This document shows, in pieces, positions 35,136 through 44,378 of a DNA stretch of 64,000 nucleotides. The notes beneath the pieces are model-generated. The model ran no database searches and was not told the origin of the DNA. It saw only the letters and a list, made by a program, of their open reading frames with translations. This DNA comes from Actinomycetota bacterium. Its GTDB lineage: Bacteria > Actinomycetota > Thermoleophilia > BMS3ABIN01. The first letter of the stretch is position 1. Every line of letters starts with the position of its first letter. The translations under genes were made by a program, and so were the position numbers. The stretch lies in NCBI GenBank assembly GCA_016235065.1, contig JACRMB010000005.1:270733-334732 (forward strand), written 5' to 3'.

Positions 35136-35408
35136 AACTTCCTGCCCAATTCCCCATCTGTTTTGACCGTCGCCTTGATCAATTTGAATCTGGCTTATAT
35201 GTCAACGTTTTTTTGCACACTCTCAATGAGAACCTATTGATAATATTAACAGGAGATGGGGGGTATTATAAGAAAGCAGCATCTGATGTCATCAGCTAAA
35301 GCGCCAACGTGGCAAACGGAGTTGCTGGTGCATTTGGTTTCTAATTAAGGCACAGTTAGAATTAGATTATCCGCAGGATCAATGCCTTCCCTATAAGGAT
35401 GCTTCAAT
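35136..35408. other. Divergent intergenic region, with a 30-codon frame of uncertain status
   Basis: 273 A+T-rich bases between a minus-strand methyltransferase and the plus-strand nucleotidyltransferase-like gene. It should hold promoters for both. A plus-strand 30-codon frame (35256-35348, starting MGGIIRKQHLM) has AGGAG directly touching its ATG, too close for good initiation, and no family resemblance. A T7 run lies at about 35209-35215. Nothing else is supported. Confidence 0.4.
35334..35362 (+). promoter_or_regulatory. Weak candidate promoter for the nucleotidyltransferase-like gene
   Basis: TTGGTT (35334-35339) and TAGAAT (35357-35362) are 17 bases apart, about 46 bases before the TTG start at 35409. 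The -10 box matches consensus at five positions, the -35 at only three. Position and spacing are its main support. Confidence 0.3.
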
Positions 35409-36647
35409 TTGGCAAGACTGTCTCCAGAGCACGAATTAATACTCGCCTGCGCAAGGAGTACCTTGGATGACAGCCAGACGTTCAAGGCAAAGCGTCTGTT
35501 GCAGGAGCAGATCGACTGGCCTCGATTGCTCGATCTGACAAACCGCCACCTGGTTACTCCCCTCGTATTTCATTATCTTGATTCCGCCGGGCTCGTCGAT
35601 GCTGTTCCACCTGACATTCTTGCGAGAATGCGTCATTTCACAGTCGCGAATCTCGCACGTAATATGCAGCGTTATGCGGAACTGAACCGCATCCTGGATT
35701 CTTTCACCGCCAGCGACATACCGGTCGTTGTCCTAAAGGGAGCAGCCCTGGCAAAGACGGTTTACGCAGATGAAAGCTTACGCCAGTTCGGAGATATCGA
35801 TGTACTTATACCTCGCGATGGCCTGGCTAGAGCAAAAGCAATCATGATCGAATCGGGTTACACCCTTCTCAAGGACAATTATCCTGTTCCCGATCACCTC
35901 AACGAAGAGCTTGGTTGCGAATGGACTTATTACAATTCGACCACAGTCATGGAGATCCACTGGAACCTGATTGACCTTAAGGCTCCGTTTAATCTGGACC
36001 CACCTGGAATGATCGAGCGATCGATCCCGCTTTTATTGAATGATCACAAAGCATTGGCGCTGTCGCCTGAGGACGAGCTCATTCATCTGTGCATCCATCA
36101 GTACAAGCACCACTGGCAACAGCTTCGGGACCTTTGTGATATTTCAGAGCTTCTGCGCTACCACGATGTTTCACTTGACTGGAGTCAGACTCTTGTTCGC
36201 TCGTCTGAAGTCGGTGCCGACAGATGCCTTTTTTATACTCTTCTACTCTCAAAACGTTTACTTGACGCACCCGTTCCTGACGACGTCATCTCGATTCTTT
36301 CTCAACGCGTCAGTCCGGGTGTTATTTCCAGGAGTATCTTCGATCTGATTGAAAAGAGCACCCTGACATTCGACTCACCCCATGGCTTCTGGCCGTTAAT
36401 ACTCGTTAAAGGCTTTTCCGCCAAGGTACAGCTCGTCAGGGAAACTTTCATTCATGAGAACAACATCGGCGAGGGCAAGACAGAGGAACCATCAGACAAG
36501 AATAAGAATATTTTACAAACCCCCACCCGTGTAGTATTACGTATGGTACGTTCACTGATGGCTTACAGAAATCTGGTGTGGATATTGTTCGTCAATCTTT
36601 CCAGGAATGTTTCCAAGAAGTTCCCTGCGTCACGGCGACGCGGCTGA
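35409..36647 (+). CDS. Nucleotidyltransferase family protein (NTP_transf_5-like)
   Basis: 412 residues. The nucleotidyltransferase motif is VVLKGAALAKTVYADESLRQFGDIDVLI (as seen near 107-134), with catalytic acidic residues Asp129 and Asp131; TTVMEIHWNLID gives the third acidic position and ELIHLCIHQYKHHWQQLRDLCDI a helical His-rich segment. Proteins of this family recur beside PqqD, HPr-kinase-like and lasso-B2-like genes in surface-polysaccharide loci, and that module lies 12 kb to the left. Reaction and target are unknown. The TTG start at 35409 follows AAGGA at nine bases; no ATG fits. Confidence 0.84.
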   Translation: MARLSPEHELILACARSTLDDSQTFKAKRLLQEQIDWPRLLDLTNRHLVTPLVFHYLDSAGLVDAVPPDILARMRHFTVANLARNMQRYAELNRILDSFTASDIPVVVLKGAALAKTVYADESLRQFGDIDVLIPRDGLARAKAIMIESGYTLLKDNYPVPDHLNEELGCEWTYYNSTTVMEIHWNLIDLKAPFNLDPPGMIERSIPLLLNDHKALALSPEDELIHLCIHQYKHHWQQLRDLCDISELLRYHDVSLDWSQTLVRSSEVGADRCLFYTLLLSKRLLDAPVPDDVISILSQRVSPGVISRSIFDLIEKSTLTFDSPHGFWPLILVKGFSAKVQLVRETFIHENNIGEGKTEEPSDKNKNILQTPTRVVLRMVRSLMAYRNLVWILFVNLSRNVSKKFPASRRRG

Positions 36648-36656
36648 CATCTCCGC

Positions 36657-37343
36657 TTATTCATTTCCCCCATTCCAGCCACCGTAGACTATGAAGGATT
36701 TTGTCATTCCCAGAAAACTCTCTTTTTCGAATGTGGCATCCGGGAACAGGTCCGCGAATTCTTTTCCTGTTAACAGCCTGATACTTTTTGCCAGCTCCCG
36801 CGCTTGCTCGCGATCGCCTATTTTTTCAAACCAACCAAGGGAAAAGTGGTTCAATAACCATGCACGTATTGCGATTGGCAAAAACTGAAAAAGCGGAAAT
36901 ACGGTGTGTGGCTCAATCGGGAAATACCGGTTCGGAGTCTGAACAAAGTAGCTGTGACCAACGCGCTTGATCTCCCTGGCCATCGATCTCTGATCATCAT
37001 AAGTACCGACATGCTCTATCACCGAATTCGAAAATACCACGTCGAACTCCCCATTCTCAAATTCCGGCATACTTCTTGCGTCTCCAACCATGCTGCGAAA
37101 GCCAGGTTTGTCCACTGCGATGGGCATGACGTTCAATAGAGTGATATCGTTCGCTTCCGGATTCAGCAAACCAGTCGTCTCCCAAAAATTCTGTGTGCCG
37201 CCAAGATCGAGTATCTTCAACGGTTTCGGTTTGCTTTCAATCAATGATCGAAAAAGAGCATGCCTGCCCGCACGACACCTTGCTGCTACAGATCTGTCAT
37301 TTGTGAAATCAGCAATATTCTTAAAGAATAATCTCATCTTCAT
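36657..37343 (-). CDS. SAM-dependent methyltransferase
   Basis: 228 residues with motif I LKILDLGGTQNFWE (about 47-60), an acidic strand 4 region FDVVFSNSVIEHVGTYDDQ and HSYFVQTPNRYFPIEPHTVFP. It resembles the Methyltransf_11 enzymes of capsule loci that act on sugars or lipid carriers; substrate unknown. ATG 37343 follows GGAAAGCTGGGG. Its stop is 9 bases from the stop of the convergent nucleotidyltransferase-like gene. The upstream 121-base gap to the glycosidase contains nothing recognisable. Confidence 0.82.
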   Translation of the reverse strand: MKMRLFFKNIADFTNDRSVAARCRAGRHALFRSLIESKPKPLKILDLGGTQNFWETTGLLNPEANDITLLNVMPIAVDKPGFRSMVGDARSMPEFENGEFDVVFSNSVIEHVGTYDDQRSMAREIKRVGHSYFVQTPNRYFPIEPHTVFPLFQFLPIAIRAWLLNHFSLGWFEKIGDREQARELAKSIRLLTGKEFADLFPDATFEKESFLGMTKSFIVYGGWNGGNE

Positions 37344-37464
37344 CCCCAGCTTTCCTTGCCCGGTGCAATCAATCCAAGATGGAGTTTACCTTAAAAAACG
37401 AGGTATGGCCGAATGCGGAACGCATCGACGCGCAGACTAAACAACATCGAGTGTCGGGTTGCAG

Positions 37465-38973
37465 CTAGTTAGGGAAATTATATACGTTGCCGGCGTTATC
37501 AATCCCGGATCCACGCATATAGACTCGAAAACTGGTAACGCCTGAGGGAATATAGTACTTCATGGTAAATGTAGTCGCGCCTCCAGGAGAGAAGTCTCCA
37601 ATAGGCAACGGGAGTTCCTGCGCAACATCTACACCGTTGCTCAAATCAACTCCATCGATGTTGACACCCCGCACGGCCCCATTGCCTGTATTTGTGATGG
37701 TGAAGTCATTGGACATATTCCTGGAAAGATAATCAGAGTAGCTGCTCCAGTATGAATTTTGCGATCCAAGCCGCAGATTCACCGTTGTATTTGTTTCCAG
37801 GTATGTCTTCAGCTTCTGGAAGGAAGGCTTTGGTTCATAAAGATAGTGGCCGGTGGGTACGCCATCGCCGTATTTGTCAGAGTATAAAAGTCCAAACCCC
37901 GACTCTTTGTCTGACGAACTGTACCAGGCGCGATCCATCACACGGAACAGGGTAAAGACCTCGACGGACGGATAACGCGTTTTGACTGTTTCCAGCGCGT
38001 CGATCATATAATCTCCCTGCTGGGATTCCGTTAACTTCCAGGAGCTGTCCCCAGTGGTCGTCCATCCTGCTTCAGTTATCCAGATAGGCTTGGCCGTGTC
38101 ACCATTAGCGTCCATTATCTGCCGCACGATGCCTATTTTGGCAAACACCCAAGAAAGGCTGGGCTTTTGATTATTGGTATAAGGGTGCAGGTTCGCCCGA
38201 TCAAAGAACGGGCCTCCCCCGTTTGCGTAAACAGTACTAATATACTGGTCTGACCATAATGCAATCGGGCCGCCCATTATGATCACACTGTCTGGATTAG
38301 CCTCTTTAGCGCGGCGGTATGCTGTCTTAAGCATATATGTATAACCTACAGCGCGCTGCTGGATCGAAGTCTGATCGCCTGTTATCCAGTTCCAGTCCGG
38401 TTCAGACCATATCTCCCAATAATCGATACGGCCCTTGTAGCGCCCGACGACGTCATAGACGAAATTACCATAATCCTCGACAAACTTCTGAAATTCAGGA
38501 TTATTCGGATCGCCATTACCTGGTATAAAGATACTGTTGCTGTTGCCGTTGGCCCATGAAGGCGAATTGTACAACATCCCGTAAGTGGTAATGCCTCGCT
38601 GTCTGCCCATCGCCTCTACTTTGTCCAGCAGGCTGATGGCTCCCGGATCCAAACCGGACTGCCCATCGCCCGGTCTTGTGGGCTGCCAGTCTTTCCAGGA
38701 GATCCACTCGTGATGCCAGGAGATGCCAAGCTCCTGCATTCTATCCATGCCGGTGCGAGCCATTGCCTCCTTTGTTCCAAACTGGTCATCGCTACCCCAG
38801 GCGTATGGTTCGCCAACACCAACTTCAACAGCCAAAGCAGGCGCAGTCGAATAAAGAACTGAAGCAAAAAACAGGCAGGAAACTATCAAGAACTTGCGCA
38901 GCAACTGTACCGACTCCCCATTGGTAGCTAGGCTGCCTCCCCCGAGGCCCTTGGCTTTGCGTCCCCACCTCAC
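37465..38973 (-). CDS. Secreted clan-A glycoside hydrolase (PslG/GH39-like)
   Basis: 502 residues. A signal peptide (about 25-48, cleavage after TAPALA) precedes a TIM barrel with the clan-A pair: acid/base Glu191 in YWEIWSEPDW and nucleophile Glu301 in WITEAGW. LGISWHHEWISWKDWQP and ANLHPYTNN are further family signals. The last 100 residues form a β-rich domain (NDFTITNTGNGAVRGVNI) like those that bind carbohydrate or the cell surface. In Pseudomonas the analogous PslG is a periplasmic endoglycosidase tied to its polysaccharide locus. By analogy this enzyme probably cuts the polymer made here; the linkage is unknown. Confidence 0.86.
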   Translation of the reverse strand: MRWGRKAKGLGGGSLATNGESVQLLRKFLIVSCLFFASVLYSTAPALAVEVGVGEPYAWGSDDQFGTKEAMARTGMDRMQELGISWHHEWISWKDWQPTRPGDGQSGLDPGAISLLDKVEAMGRQRGITTYGMLYNSPSWANGNSNSIFIPGNGDPNNPEFQKFVEDYGNFVYDVVGRYKGRIDYWEIWSEPDWNWITGDQTSIQQRAVGYTYMLKTAYRRAKEANPDSVIIMGGPIALWSDQYISTVYANGGGPFFDRANLHPYTNNQKPSLSWVFAKIGIVRQIMDANGDTAKPIWITEAGWTTTGDSSWKLTESQQGDYMIDALETVKTRYPSVEVFTLFRVMDRAWYSSSDKESGFGLLYSDKYGDGVPTGHYLYEPKPSFQKLKTYLETNTTVNLRLGSQNSYWSSYSDYLSRNMSNDFTITNTGNGAVRGVNIDGVDLSNGVDVAQELPLPIGDFSPGGATTFTMKYYIPSGVTSFRVYMRGSGIDNAGNVYNFPN

Positions 38974-39126
38974 AGTGGGTTTGCCCTTTCTTGGAGCTAT
39001 TAGTGATATCGGAGCAGATTAGGTTATCATTAAATAGCCCAATTCCTGATGAAAACGCAGGCTTATCCTTCAATAAATCAGTATCGGCCGAAAGACAAAT
39101 TTGAAATTGTACGAAATGACAGGCCC

Positions 39127-39153
39127 TTGATATAGTTAAATGCGAAGTATTAT
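39127..39153 (+). promoter_or_regulatory. Weak candidate promoter for wecG/tagA-like gene
   Basis: TTGATA (39127-39132) and TATTAT (39148-39153) each match consensus at five of six positions but are only 15 bases apart. They lie 30 bases before the ATG at 39184 in the 210-base divergent gap with the glycosidase gene, the most A+T-rich part of which is here. Confidence 0.3.
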
Positions 39154-39183
39154 TGAAACTCACCTAATGCTACTTTCATATCT

Positions 39184-39984
39184 ATGATGGCGAAAGACGC
39201 ACCCCCGGCGAAATCCCAAGACCTGCAGATACAACCTCCCAGAGTAAATCTGTTAGGAGTGAGCGTTGATTGCGTGGACATGCAGGAAGCGCTGGATATA
39301 GTAGAGGGTTTCATAGTTTCAGGCGAGCCCCACTATGTAGTCACACCCAACCTGCATTTCGTGGCGTTAGCTGACAAAAACCTGCTTTTTCGCAATGCTA
39401 TCAATAACGCCGATTTATGCCTGGCAGACGGAGTCCCCCTTCTTTGGATTTCCCGCCTGAAACGCGTCCCCCTGAAAGGGCGGGTAAATGGCACCGACTT
39501 TGTCCATGCACTTTGTGAAAGGCTGGCGCCCACGACCTGGCCGATATTCCTTCTGGGAACAACTGAAGAAAACAATGCGGCGGCCGCGAGGAATCTTGAG
39601 AAGCTTTACCCGGGCCTCAAAGTAGCAGGCCGCTATTCACCACCGTTCGGATTTGAGGATTCATCAGAAAGCAAAAAGATCTGTAACCTGATTATCGAAT
39701 CCGGTGCGAAGGTCGTATTCGTCGCATTCAGTGATCCAAAGCGCGAGTTATGGATCGTAGATAACTACAAGAGCATGGGGGGCCCGGTTTGTATAGGGAT
39801 CGGCGGCTCCCTTGATTTTATTGCCGGCTCTGTTCGCCGCGCCCCTGTATGGATGCAACGCAAAGGCCTGGAGTGGTTTTTCCGGGTTGTCGTCGAGCCG
39901 CGTCGCCTGGGTAAACGCTATATGCGGGATATATTTGACGTCTTCAGGATTGTCATCAGGTCAGTCGGCGAAAAACGTCACTAG
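39184..39984 (+). CDS. WecG/TagA/CpsF family glycosyltransferase (GT26)
   Basis: 266 residues. Family signatures: VNLLGVSVDCVDMQEALDIV, PHYVVTPNLHFVALA, NADLCLADGVPLLW, RVNGTDFVHAL, FLLGTTEENNAAAA and CIGIGGSLDFIAGSVRRAPVWMQ. GT26 enzymes add N-acetylmannosaminyl or related residues to polyprenyl-diphosphate GlcNAc-type acceptors as an early step. In this locus it would act after the initiating sugar transferase. The second-residue Met (MMAKD) is an equally good start. Its 3' end converges with a GT2 gene 27 bases away. Confidence 0.93.
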   Translation: MMAKDAPPAKSQDLQIQPPRVNLLGVSVDCVDMQEALDIVEGFIVSGEPHYVVTPNLHFVALADKNLLFRNAINNADLCLADGVPLLWISRLKRVPLKGRVNGTDFVHALCERLAPTTWPIFLLGTTEENNAAAARNLEKLYPGLKVAGRYSPPFGFEDSSESKKICNLIIESGAKVVFVAFSDPKRELWIVDNYKSMGGPVCIGIGGSLDFIAGSVRRAPVWMQRKGLEWFFRVVVEPRRLGKRYMRDIFDVFRIVIRSVGEKRH

Positions 39985-40011
39985 AACCGCCTGAACGCTG
40001 TACGTCCCTTT

Positions 40012-40932
40012 TCAGGCCACAAATTCCGCATCAGCTTCATGCGATATCCGCTGCAACGCGCCTTCAGCAAAGCCAATGTCCCAGTAAACCATACCCAGCA
40101 TCAGTGCCGGAAAAGCCGTCATGAACTTGAGCACATGCCACCGCCCTGCCCCGACCACCCGGATGAATATCTTGATTATTTTGATCAGTGAAAAGGCAGG
40201 CAACAGAATTAATGGCATTATCCCTTTGTAGATAAAATTCTTGTAGTGTATTTTTCGATAGCCGATAATGAATCTGCCTGCCAGTCTCTGGTTGGCTAGA
40301 AAGCCTTTCAGGTTTTCACGGAAGATATGATATATCCGTGCCTCGGGGATAAACCAGACCTTTGTTATCCTATTTACGCTCAATCCAAATAATACGTCCT
40401 CCGCGGCCCGTATCTCTGGAAAACCGCCGACTCTTTCAAATATTTCGCGATCACAATACATGTTACATGAGGGCACATACTTACGCGCCTGCCTGCCGCC
40501 TGAATCAAGACACTCATAGCACTGCATGTAATATTGCGCGATGGCAACCGGCCTGTTCTTCTGGAATGGCGGCAAAAAGATCGATCCTCCTCCGCACAGG
40601 CATCCATCCTGATAAGCCTTCAGTATGCTTTCGATCCAGCCCGGGTAAAGGTAAACGTCGGCATCGATGAACACCAGCAGCTTTCCTGTTGCCTGCCTTG
40701 CTCCCACGTTCCTTGCAATAGCAGGCCAGGTTCGCTCATCAAGTCTGATTACTCTCAAGTGATCCATTTGTATCTGACACAGAAAGTCATAAGTCTTTGA
40801 ATCATCCGATGAGTCCACAATGATTATCTCGTTGATAAGCTGTTCCCGCTGCTCCCGCAATCCCTGAAGAGTATGCCTGATAGTATCTATGCAATTATAT
40901 GAAGGGATTATTACCGAGACAGAAGTGTTCAT
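40012..40932 (-). CDS. Glycosyltransferase family 2
   Basis: About 306 residues from ATG 40932, which overlaps the previous stop by 4 bases (ATGA); an upstream in-frame start at 40986 would overlap 58 bases and is less likely. GT-A signatures: SVSVIIPSYNCIDTIRHTL, IIVDSSDDSKTY, ARNVGARQATGKLLVFIDADVYL, CGGGSIFLP, and a C-terminal FPEIRAAEDVLFGLSVNR. A hydrophobic segment near the C-terminus suggests membrane attachment. Sugar specificity unknown. Confidence 0.9.
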   Translation of the reverse strand: MNTSVSVIIPSYNCIDTIRHTLQGLREQREQLINEIIIVDSSDDSKTYDFLCQIQMDHLRVIRLDERTWPAIARNVGARQATGKLLVFIDADVYLYPGWIESILKAYQDGCLCGGGSIFLPPFQKNRPVAIAQYYMQCYECLDSGGRQARKYVPSCNMYCDREIFERVGGFPEIRAAEDVLFGLSVNRITKVWFIPEARIYHIFRENLKGFLANQRLAGRFIIGYRKIHYKNFIYKGIMPLILLPAFSLIKIIKIFIRVVGAGRWHVLKFMTAFPALMLGMVYWDIGFAEGALQRISHEADAEFVA

Positions 40933-41930
40933 AAGCGGACTGACTGAATCAGGTTTGCGGGTTTCAGGTGATACATAAGCGCCCAAAATGACCTTCCGGA
41001 ATTGCTTTTTTCCCTATGCCAAAACAGGAATACAGGAGCCGTCAATAGTCGAAAGGCAAATCCGGCCACGTTTAGCATATATAAGAACAATACATCGGCT
41101 ATACCGTAATTCTTTCGAAAAAATCGTAGCTGGCTTCTGTAGTAATTCTGAATGCTGACTTTTTTATTTCCCGACGAACTGCCACCTTCGTGATGGACGA
41201 TTGTCGCCTCTGGTACGTACAGTATTTTATATCCCGCCCTGGCACAACGAAGACACCAGTCAGTCTCCTCAAAATACAGGAAGTAGCCCTCATCCATGAG
41301 ACCAATCCTGTTCACAACATCTTTCTTGATCATCAGGCAGGCTCCACTGACCTGTTCCATTTCCTGTTCCTTGTCATAATCAAGGCCCCCTCCATAATAA
41401 GAGTTCAGGGCGGCGTTGTGAGGGAACAATTTTCCGAAATAGAACATTTCAGCTGCCAGTCGGGATAGCGTCGGCAATTTTTTGGGCAAAACCTCGGTCT
41501 GAAGACGATGGTCCGCATAAAATATCTTGGGGCCCACGATCCCCAGGTCTTTCTGAGCCGAAAGCTTTTCATACAGGATCTGGATGGCGCCGGCGCCAAG
41601 AACGACATCCGGATTCACAAGTGCTATTACTTCGCCGGACGATGCTATGATGCCGGCATTATTGCCTGCTGCGAAGCCACGGTTCTCCGGTAGCTCCATG
41701 AATACAACATCCTGGTGATCAAGCTGCAGTTCTTTCAATCCCGAATCAGCAGAGTTGTTGTCGACGACGATGACTTCATAGCTGATATCGAGATTTGAAC
41801 CTTTTATTGAATCAAGGCAGTGTCGCAGCAAGCGCGAAGACTTGTAATTGACGATTATGAATGAGAGATCCAATTTCAGACTCGTGCTTTGTACTAACGA
41901 CCGATCCGATGATCGGCTGTCAGGCAGCAA
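40929..41930 (-). CDS. Glycosyltransferase family 2 (rhamnosyltransferase-like)
   Basis: 333 residues with LSFIIVNYKSSRLLRHCLDSI, EVIVVDNNSADSGL, NRGFAAGNNAGII, ALVNPDVVL, a central YYGGGLDYDKEQEMEQVSGA and GYFLYFEETDWCLRCARAGY, the layout of WbbL-type transferases. The likely start is a TTG at 41930, overlapping the polymerase-like gene by 11 bases; no ATG fits the family N-terminus. It forms a coupled run polymerase - GT2 - GT2 on the minus strand. Confidence 0.9.
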   Translation of the reverse strand: MLPDSRSSDRSLVQSTSLKLDLSFIIVNYKSSRLLRHCLDSIKGSNLDISYEVIVVDNNSADSGLKELQLDHQDVVFMELPENRGFAAGNNAGIIASSGEVIALVNPDVVLGAGAIQILYEKLSAQKDLGIVGPKIFYADHRLQTEVLPKKLPTLSRLAAEMFYFGKLFPHNAALNSYYGGGLDYDKEQEMEQVSGACLMIKKDVVNRIGLMDEGYFLYFEETDWCLRCARAGYKILYVPEATIVHHEGGSSSGNKKVSIQNYYRSQLRFFRKNYGIADVLFLYMLNVAGFAFRLLTAPVFLFWHREKSNSGRSFWALMYHLKPANLIQSVRL

Positions 41931-43434
41931 CAGTTACTGACTCGGCTTCAGAATTATTCGACATGTCTTTCTCTATCCTGGCGAGAGCTATGCCCAATCC
42001 CATCGTAAGCCAGAAAAATTTGGCCACTGTAGTGAAGGATAGCGCATCAAAAGTCGCGCACATTATCATGAATGCCACCCCTGAGGAAAGAATCGCAATA
42101 CGCAAATCATGGACCTCATTGCCAAACTCTCCAGGCAGTCTGCGCCTTCGTGTAAAAACCGTGAAAAAACCAAACCACATAAGGGCAATGGAACAAATCC
42201 CCAGCGCACCCATCTCGACGATGGCTCCAAGATAATAGTTATCCGTGTAGATGAAAGATTCGGAGACACCCCTTCCGTACGGCAGTGTATGGCCCGTTAC
42301 CTTTCCAAGTCCTATTCCTGATAGTTCATGCCCCTCCAGCAGCAGGAATGCTTGAGGCCAGTCTTCTGTCCTTGATTCCACTGCACTGTCCTTTGTCAGC
42401 GTCTCGGGCTTGCTGACGTCCAGCACGGCCCCAACCAGGCTCGGAACCAGGGCAAATGAAAGTAGCGCTGCTGACGCCATTATGACTATGCCGGCTCGCA
42501 GTAGTGGCTTGTTTGACAATATAGACAGACAGAGTACCGCGCCTACTGACGCCAAAACGGCACCACGAGTCACGGTCAGCAATAGAGCGGCAGCAATCAG
42601 TGCCAGCGCAATCAGAGGCAGGGCCATCTGTTTTCGCGATTTTTTGGCATACGCAAGGAAATACAATACCAGCGGAAGTGTCATTGCCGCCATCAATCCT
42701 ACTTCATGAGGACTGATAGTAGTGGAGATAACCCTGATGATGTCCTCCCTCGTCAAGATTTCAACGGAAGGAAAAATCGAGCCTCCAGTGGCTAAAGGTG
42801 TTACTGGAGGAAGGTATCTCAGCAGCCATTCAAAAAATCTGAAACTGGTTGCGTATTCGATTATTCCTACAGCTCCCACAATCGATACCAATGCGCAAAT
42901 CAGCACTACGAATCGACGCAGCTGTCGCCAGTCTTTCGGTATATTCGCTACAAGATAAAAAAGTATAAACCACTCGACGACCGAGAAGCCAAAAGTCTTT
43001 GCAGCGCGGAGAAACTGGTCGCTGGTCATACCCAGGCTGTTAAACGCAAAAGAACACAGCATCGCGGTGACGAAGAGGAATATCGCGGTATCCATAGGGG
43101 TCTTGCGAAGGCGGAACTCTCCACGACTCCAGGCTATCGTGCAGCCGATAACCATAGCCACGAAGAGCAATCTTGAAAGTCCCCAGTCAATAGGTCCAAC
43201 AGTCCAGCTGTATCTCGACGGAGTCAGCAGCGTTGCTGCAAGGAATACAGCCAGAGACCTTTCTGGCGTCCAGTAAGGAATGATGATGGCCAACAGCCCG
43301 ATAGGAATAATAGCCGCGGGCCCCATGACTAACGCTACCGGGATCGCGGCAATGAAAACCAGGCTTGCCATCAGAACACCATGCCCGTTTTTCAGGGAGA
43401 CTCCCGACGCTTGTGCGAGAGGCATCTCGTTCAT
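41920..43434 (-). CDS. O-antigen ligase / Wzy polymerase-like membrane protein
   Basis: 504 residues, about 12 helices. The Wzy_C region is recognisable: RFFEWLLRYLPP, ALLLTVTRGAVLASVGAVLCL, a large extracytoplasmic loop with VESRTEDWPQAFLLLEGHELSGIGLGK and the following TDNYYLGAIVEMGALGI. Such proteins polymerise flipped oligosaccharide repeats or transfer glycan to an acceptor; the two activities cannot be separated by sequence. It follows the Wzz-like gene by 9 bases, consistent with polymerase plus chain-length regulator. Confidence 0.88.
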   Translation of the reverse strand: MNEMPLAQASGVSLKNGHGVLMASLVFIAAIPVALVMGPAAIIPIGLLAIIIPYWTPERSLAVFLAATLLTPSRYSWTVGPIDWGLSRLLFVAMVIGCTIAWSRGEFRLRKTPMDTAIFLFVTAMLCSFAFNSLGMTSDQFLRAAKTFGFSVVEWFILFYLVANIPKDWRQLRRFVVLICALVSIVGAVGIIEYATSFRFFEWLLRYLPPVTPLATGGSIFPSVEILTREDIIRVISTTISPHEVGLMAAMTLPLVLYFLAYAKKSRKQMALPLIALALIAAALLLTVTRGAVLASVGAVLCLSILSNKPLLRAGIVIMASAALLSFALVPSLVGAVLDVSKPETLTKDSAVESRTEDWPQAFLLLEGHELSGIGLGKVTGHTLPYGRGVSESFIYTDNYYLGAIVEMGALGICSIALMWFGFFTVFTRRRRLPGEFGNEVHDLRIAILSSGVAFMIMCATFDALSFTTVAKFFWLTMGLGIALARIEKDMSNNSEAESVTVAA

Positions 43435-43443
43435 TTTAAAGTG

Positions 43444-44034
43444 CTAGCCGCGCCGGGCGTTCTCAAACACGAATACACCGCCCGTAGTGATTATCAGCGC
43501 TGCTATCCCTGCAAGCATCAAAGTCTTCTTTCTGGGCGATGGCACCGGGGTAGCATACTCTGCCGACTCCACGACACTCAAAGCCAGGCGGTCTTCCGGC
43601 TTTTCCTGTCCCACCTGCCAGGCATTGACTCGCTCGATCAATGATTGCGCCGCATTATTGGCGATGACAATCGACTTTCGTGGATCCACATTCTTTGCCT
43701 CTATTACCAGGACCTGCGTCTTCTCCACGGGGAAAGAGGCCAGGGATCCCTGCGCTTCAGCTGGTGAAATATCTGGCGAAATCTCCGCCACACGGTCCGC
43801 CGTTGACGTACTCATGATAATCTGGGCATAAGTCGGAATAAGCTGCTGCGCTTTGGTGATATTCACGAGGCCTGCGCTGGTTCCAATAGAAGCTGGCTGA
43901 TCGATCAGCATCTTGACTCTGGCACTGTAAGACACTGATGCATCGCGCGTAAGGTAGAAGGCTACGGCTAGAGCCAGTCCTGTGCAAACTAACACGAATA
44001 TTGCCCTGGGCAATATAAATTTCAGCTTCTGCAT
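43444..44034 (-). CDS. Wzz/YveK-type polysaccharide chain-length regulator
   Basis: 196 residues with a helix at each end (about 8-28 and 170-190) and an extracytoplasmic part between: MLIDQPASIGTSAGL, AQQLIPTYAQIIMSTSTADRVA, FPVEKTQVLVIEAKNVDPRKSIVIANNAAQSLIERV and the pre-helix YATPVPSPRKK proline motif. It lacks a C-terminal kinase domain, as in YveK/CapA-like Gram-positive proteins; no separate tyrosine kinase gene is in the window. AGAGGGGAG precedes the ATG. It is the first gene of the Wzz - Wzy - GT2 - GT2 unit. Confidence 0.87.
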   Translation of the reverse strand: MQKLKFILPRAIFVLVCTGLALAVAFYLTRDASVSYSARVKMLIDQPASIGTSAGLVNITKAQQLIPTYAQIIMSTSTADRVAEISPDISPAEAQGSLASFPVEKTQVLVIEAKNVDPRKSIVIANNAAQSLIERVNAWQVGQEKPEDRLALSVVESAEYATPVPSPRKKTLMLAGIAALIITTGGVFVFENARRG

Positions 44035-44378
44035 CTACTCACTCCCCTCTTTCCGAACAATTGACTAAAAACCATGCTCTTAAGGTCGGTATCTTTGCGC
44101 GATTGATATTCGACCATTTATGCAATAACAGTAGGGCGACTTCCCCAGTCGTTATCAATTTTTCTCGCACCTCTCTAGATTCTTTATTCACCCGGACTCA
44201 CAGATTCTGATTATTCGGAGAATTCCCACAATCACTTAACTTTGATGATTGCTGCTATGAGGTAATTCTACGGGGTATTCTTACGAGAAGCATATGTTCG
44301 CAAACATGAAAATTTTAACATATCTCGTATTCAACCCCTAATTGCAACCTTTCCAATCAACTTATTGACTTCGTTACC
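44035..44378. other. 344-base A+T-rich intergenic region without a gene
   Basis: Lies between two minus-strand genes (flippase upstream, Wzz-like downstream). No frame of note. The stem CGACT-TCCC-C-AGTCG near 44140-44155 is short and lacks a terminal T-run on the minus strand. A near-palindrome ATGTTCGCAAACAT lies near 44293-44306. I see no convincing -35/-10 pair, though the Wzz-like gene needs a promoter here. Confidence 0.5.

Noticed and set aside
44286-44312. Possible LexA-like box (GCGAACATATGCTTC on the minus strand)
   Set aside because: Only the left half matches the CGAAC-N4-GTTCG pattern; the right half has three mismatches and the adjacent genes are not damage-response genes.
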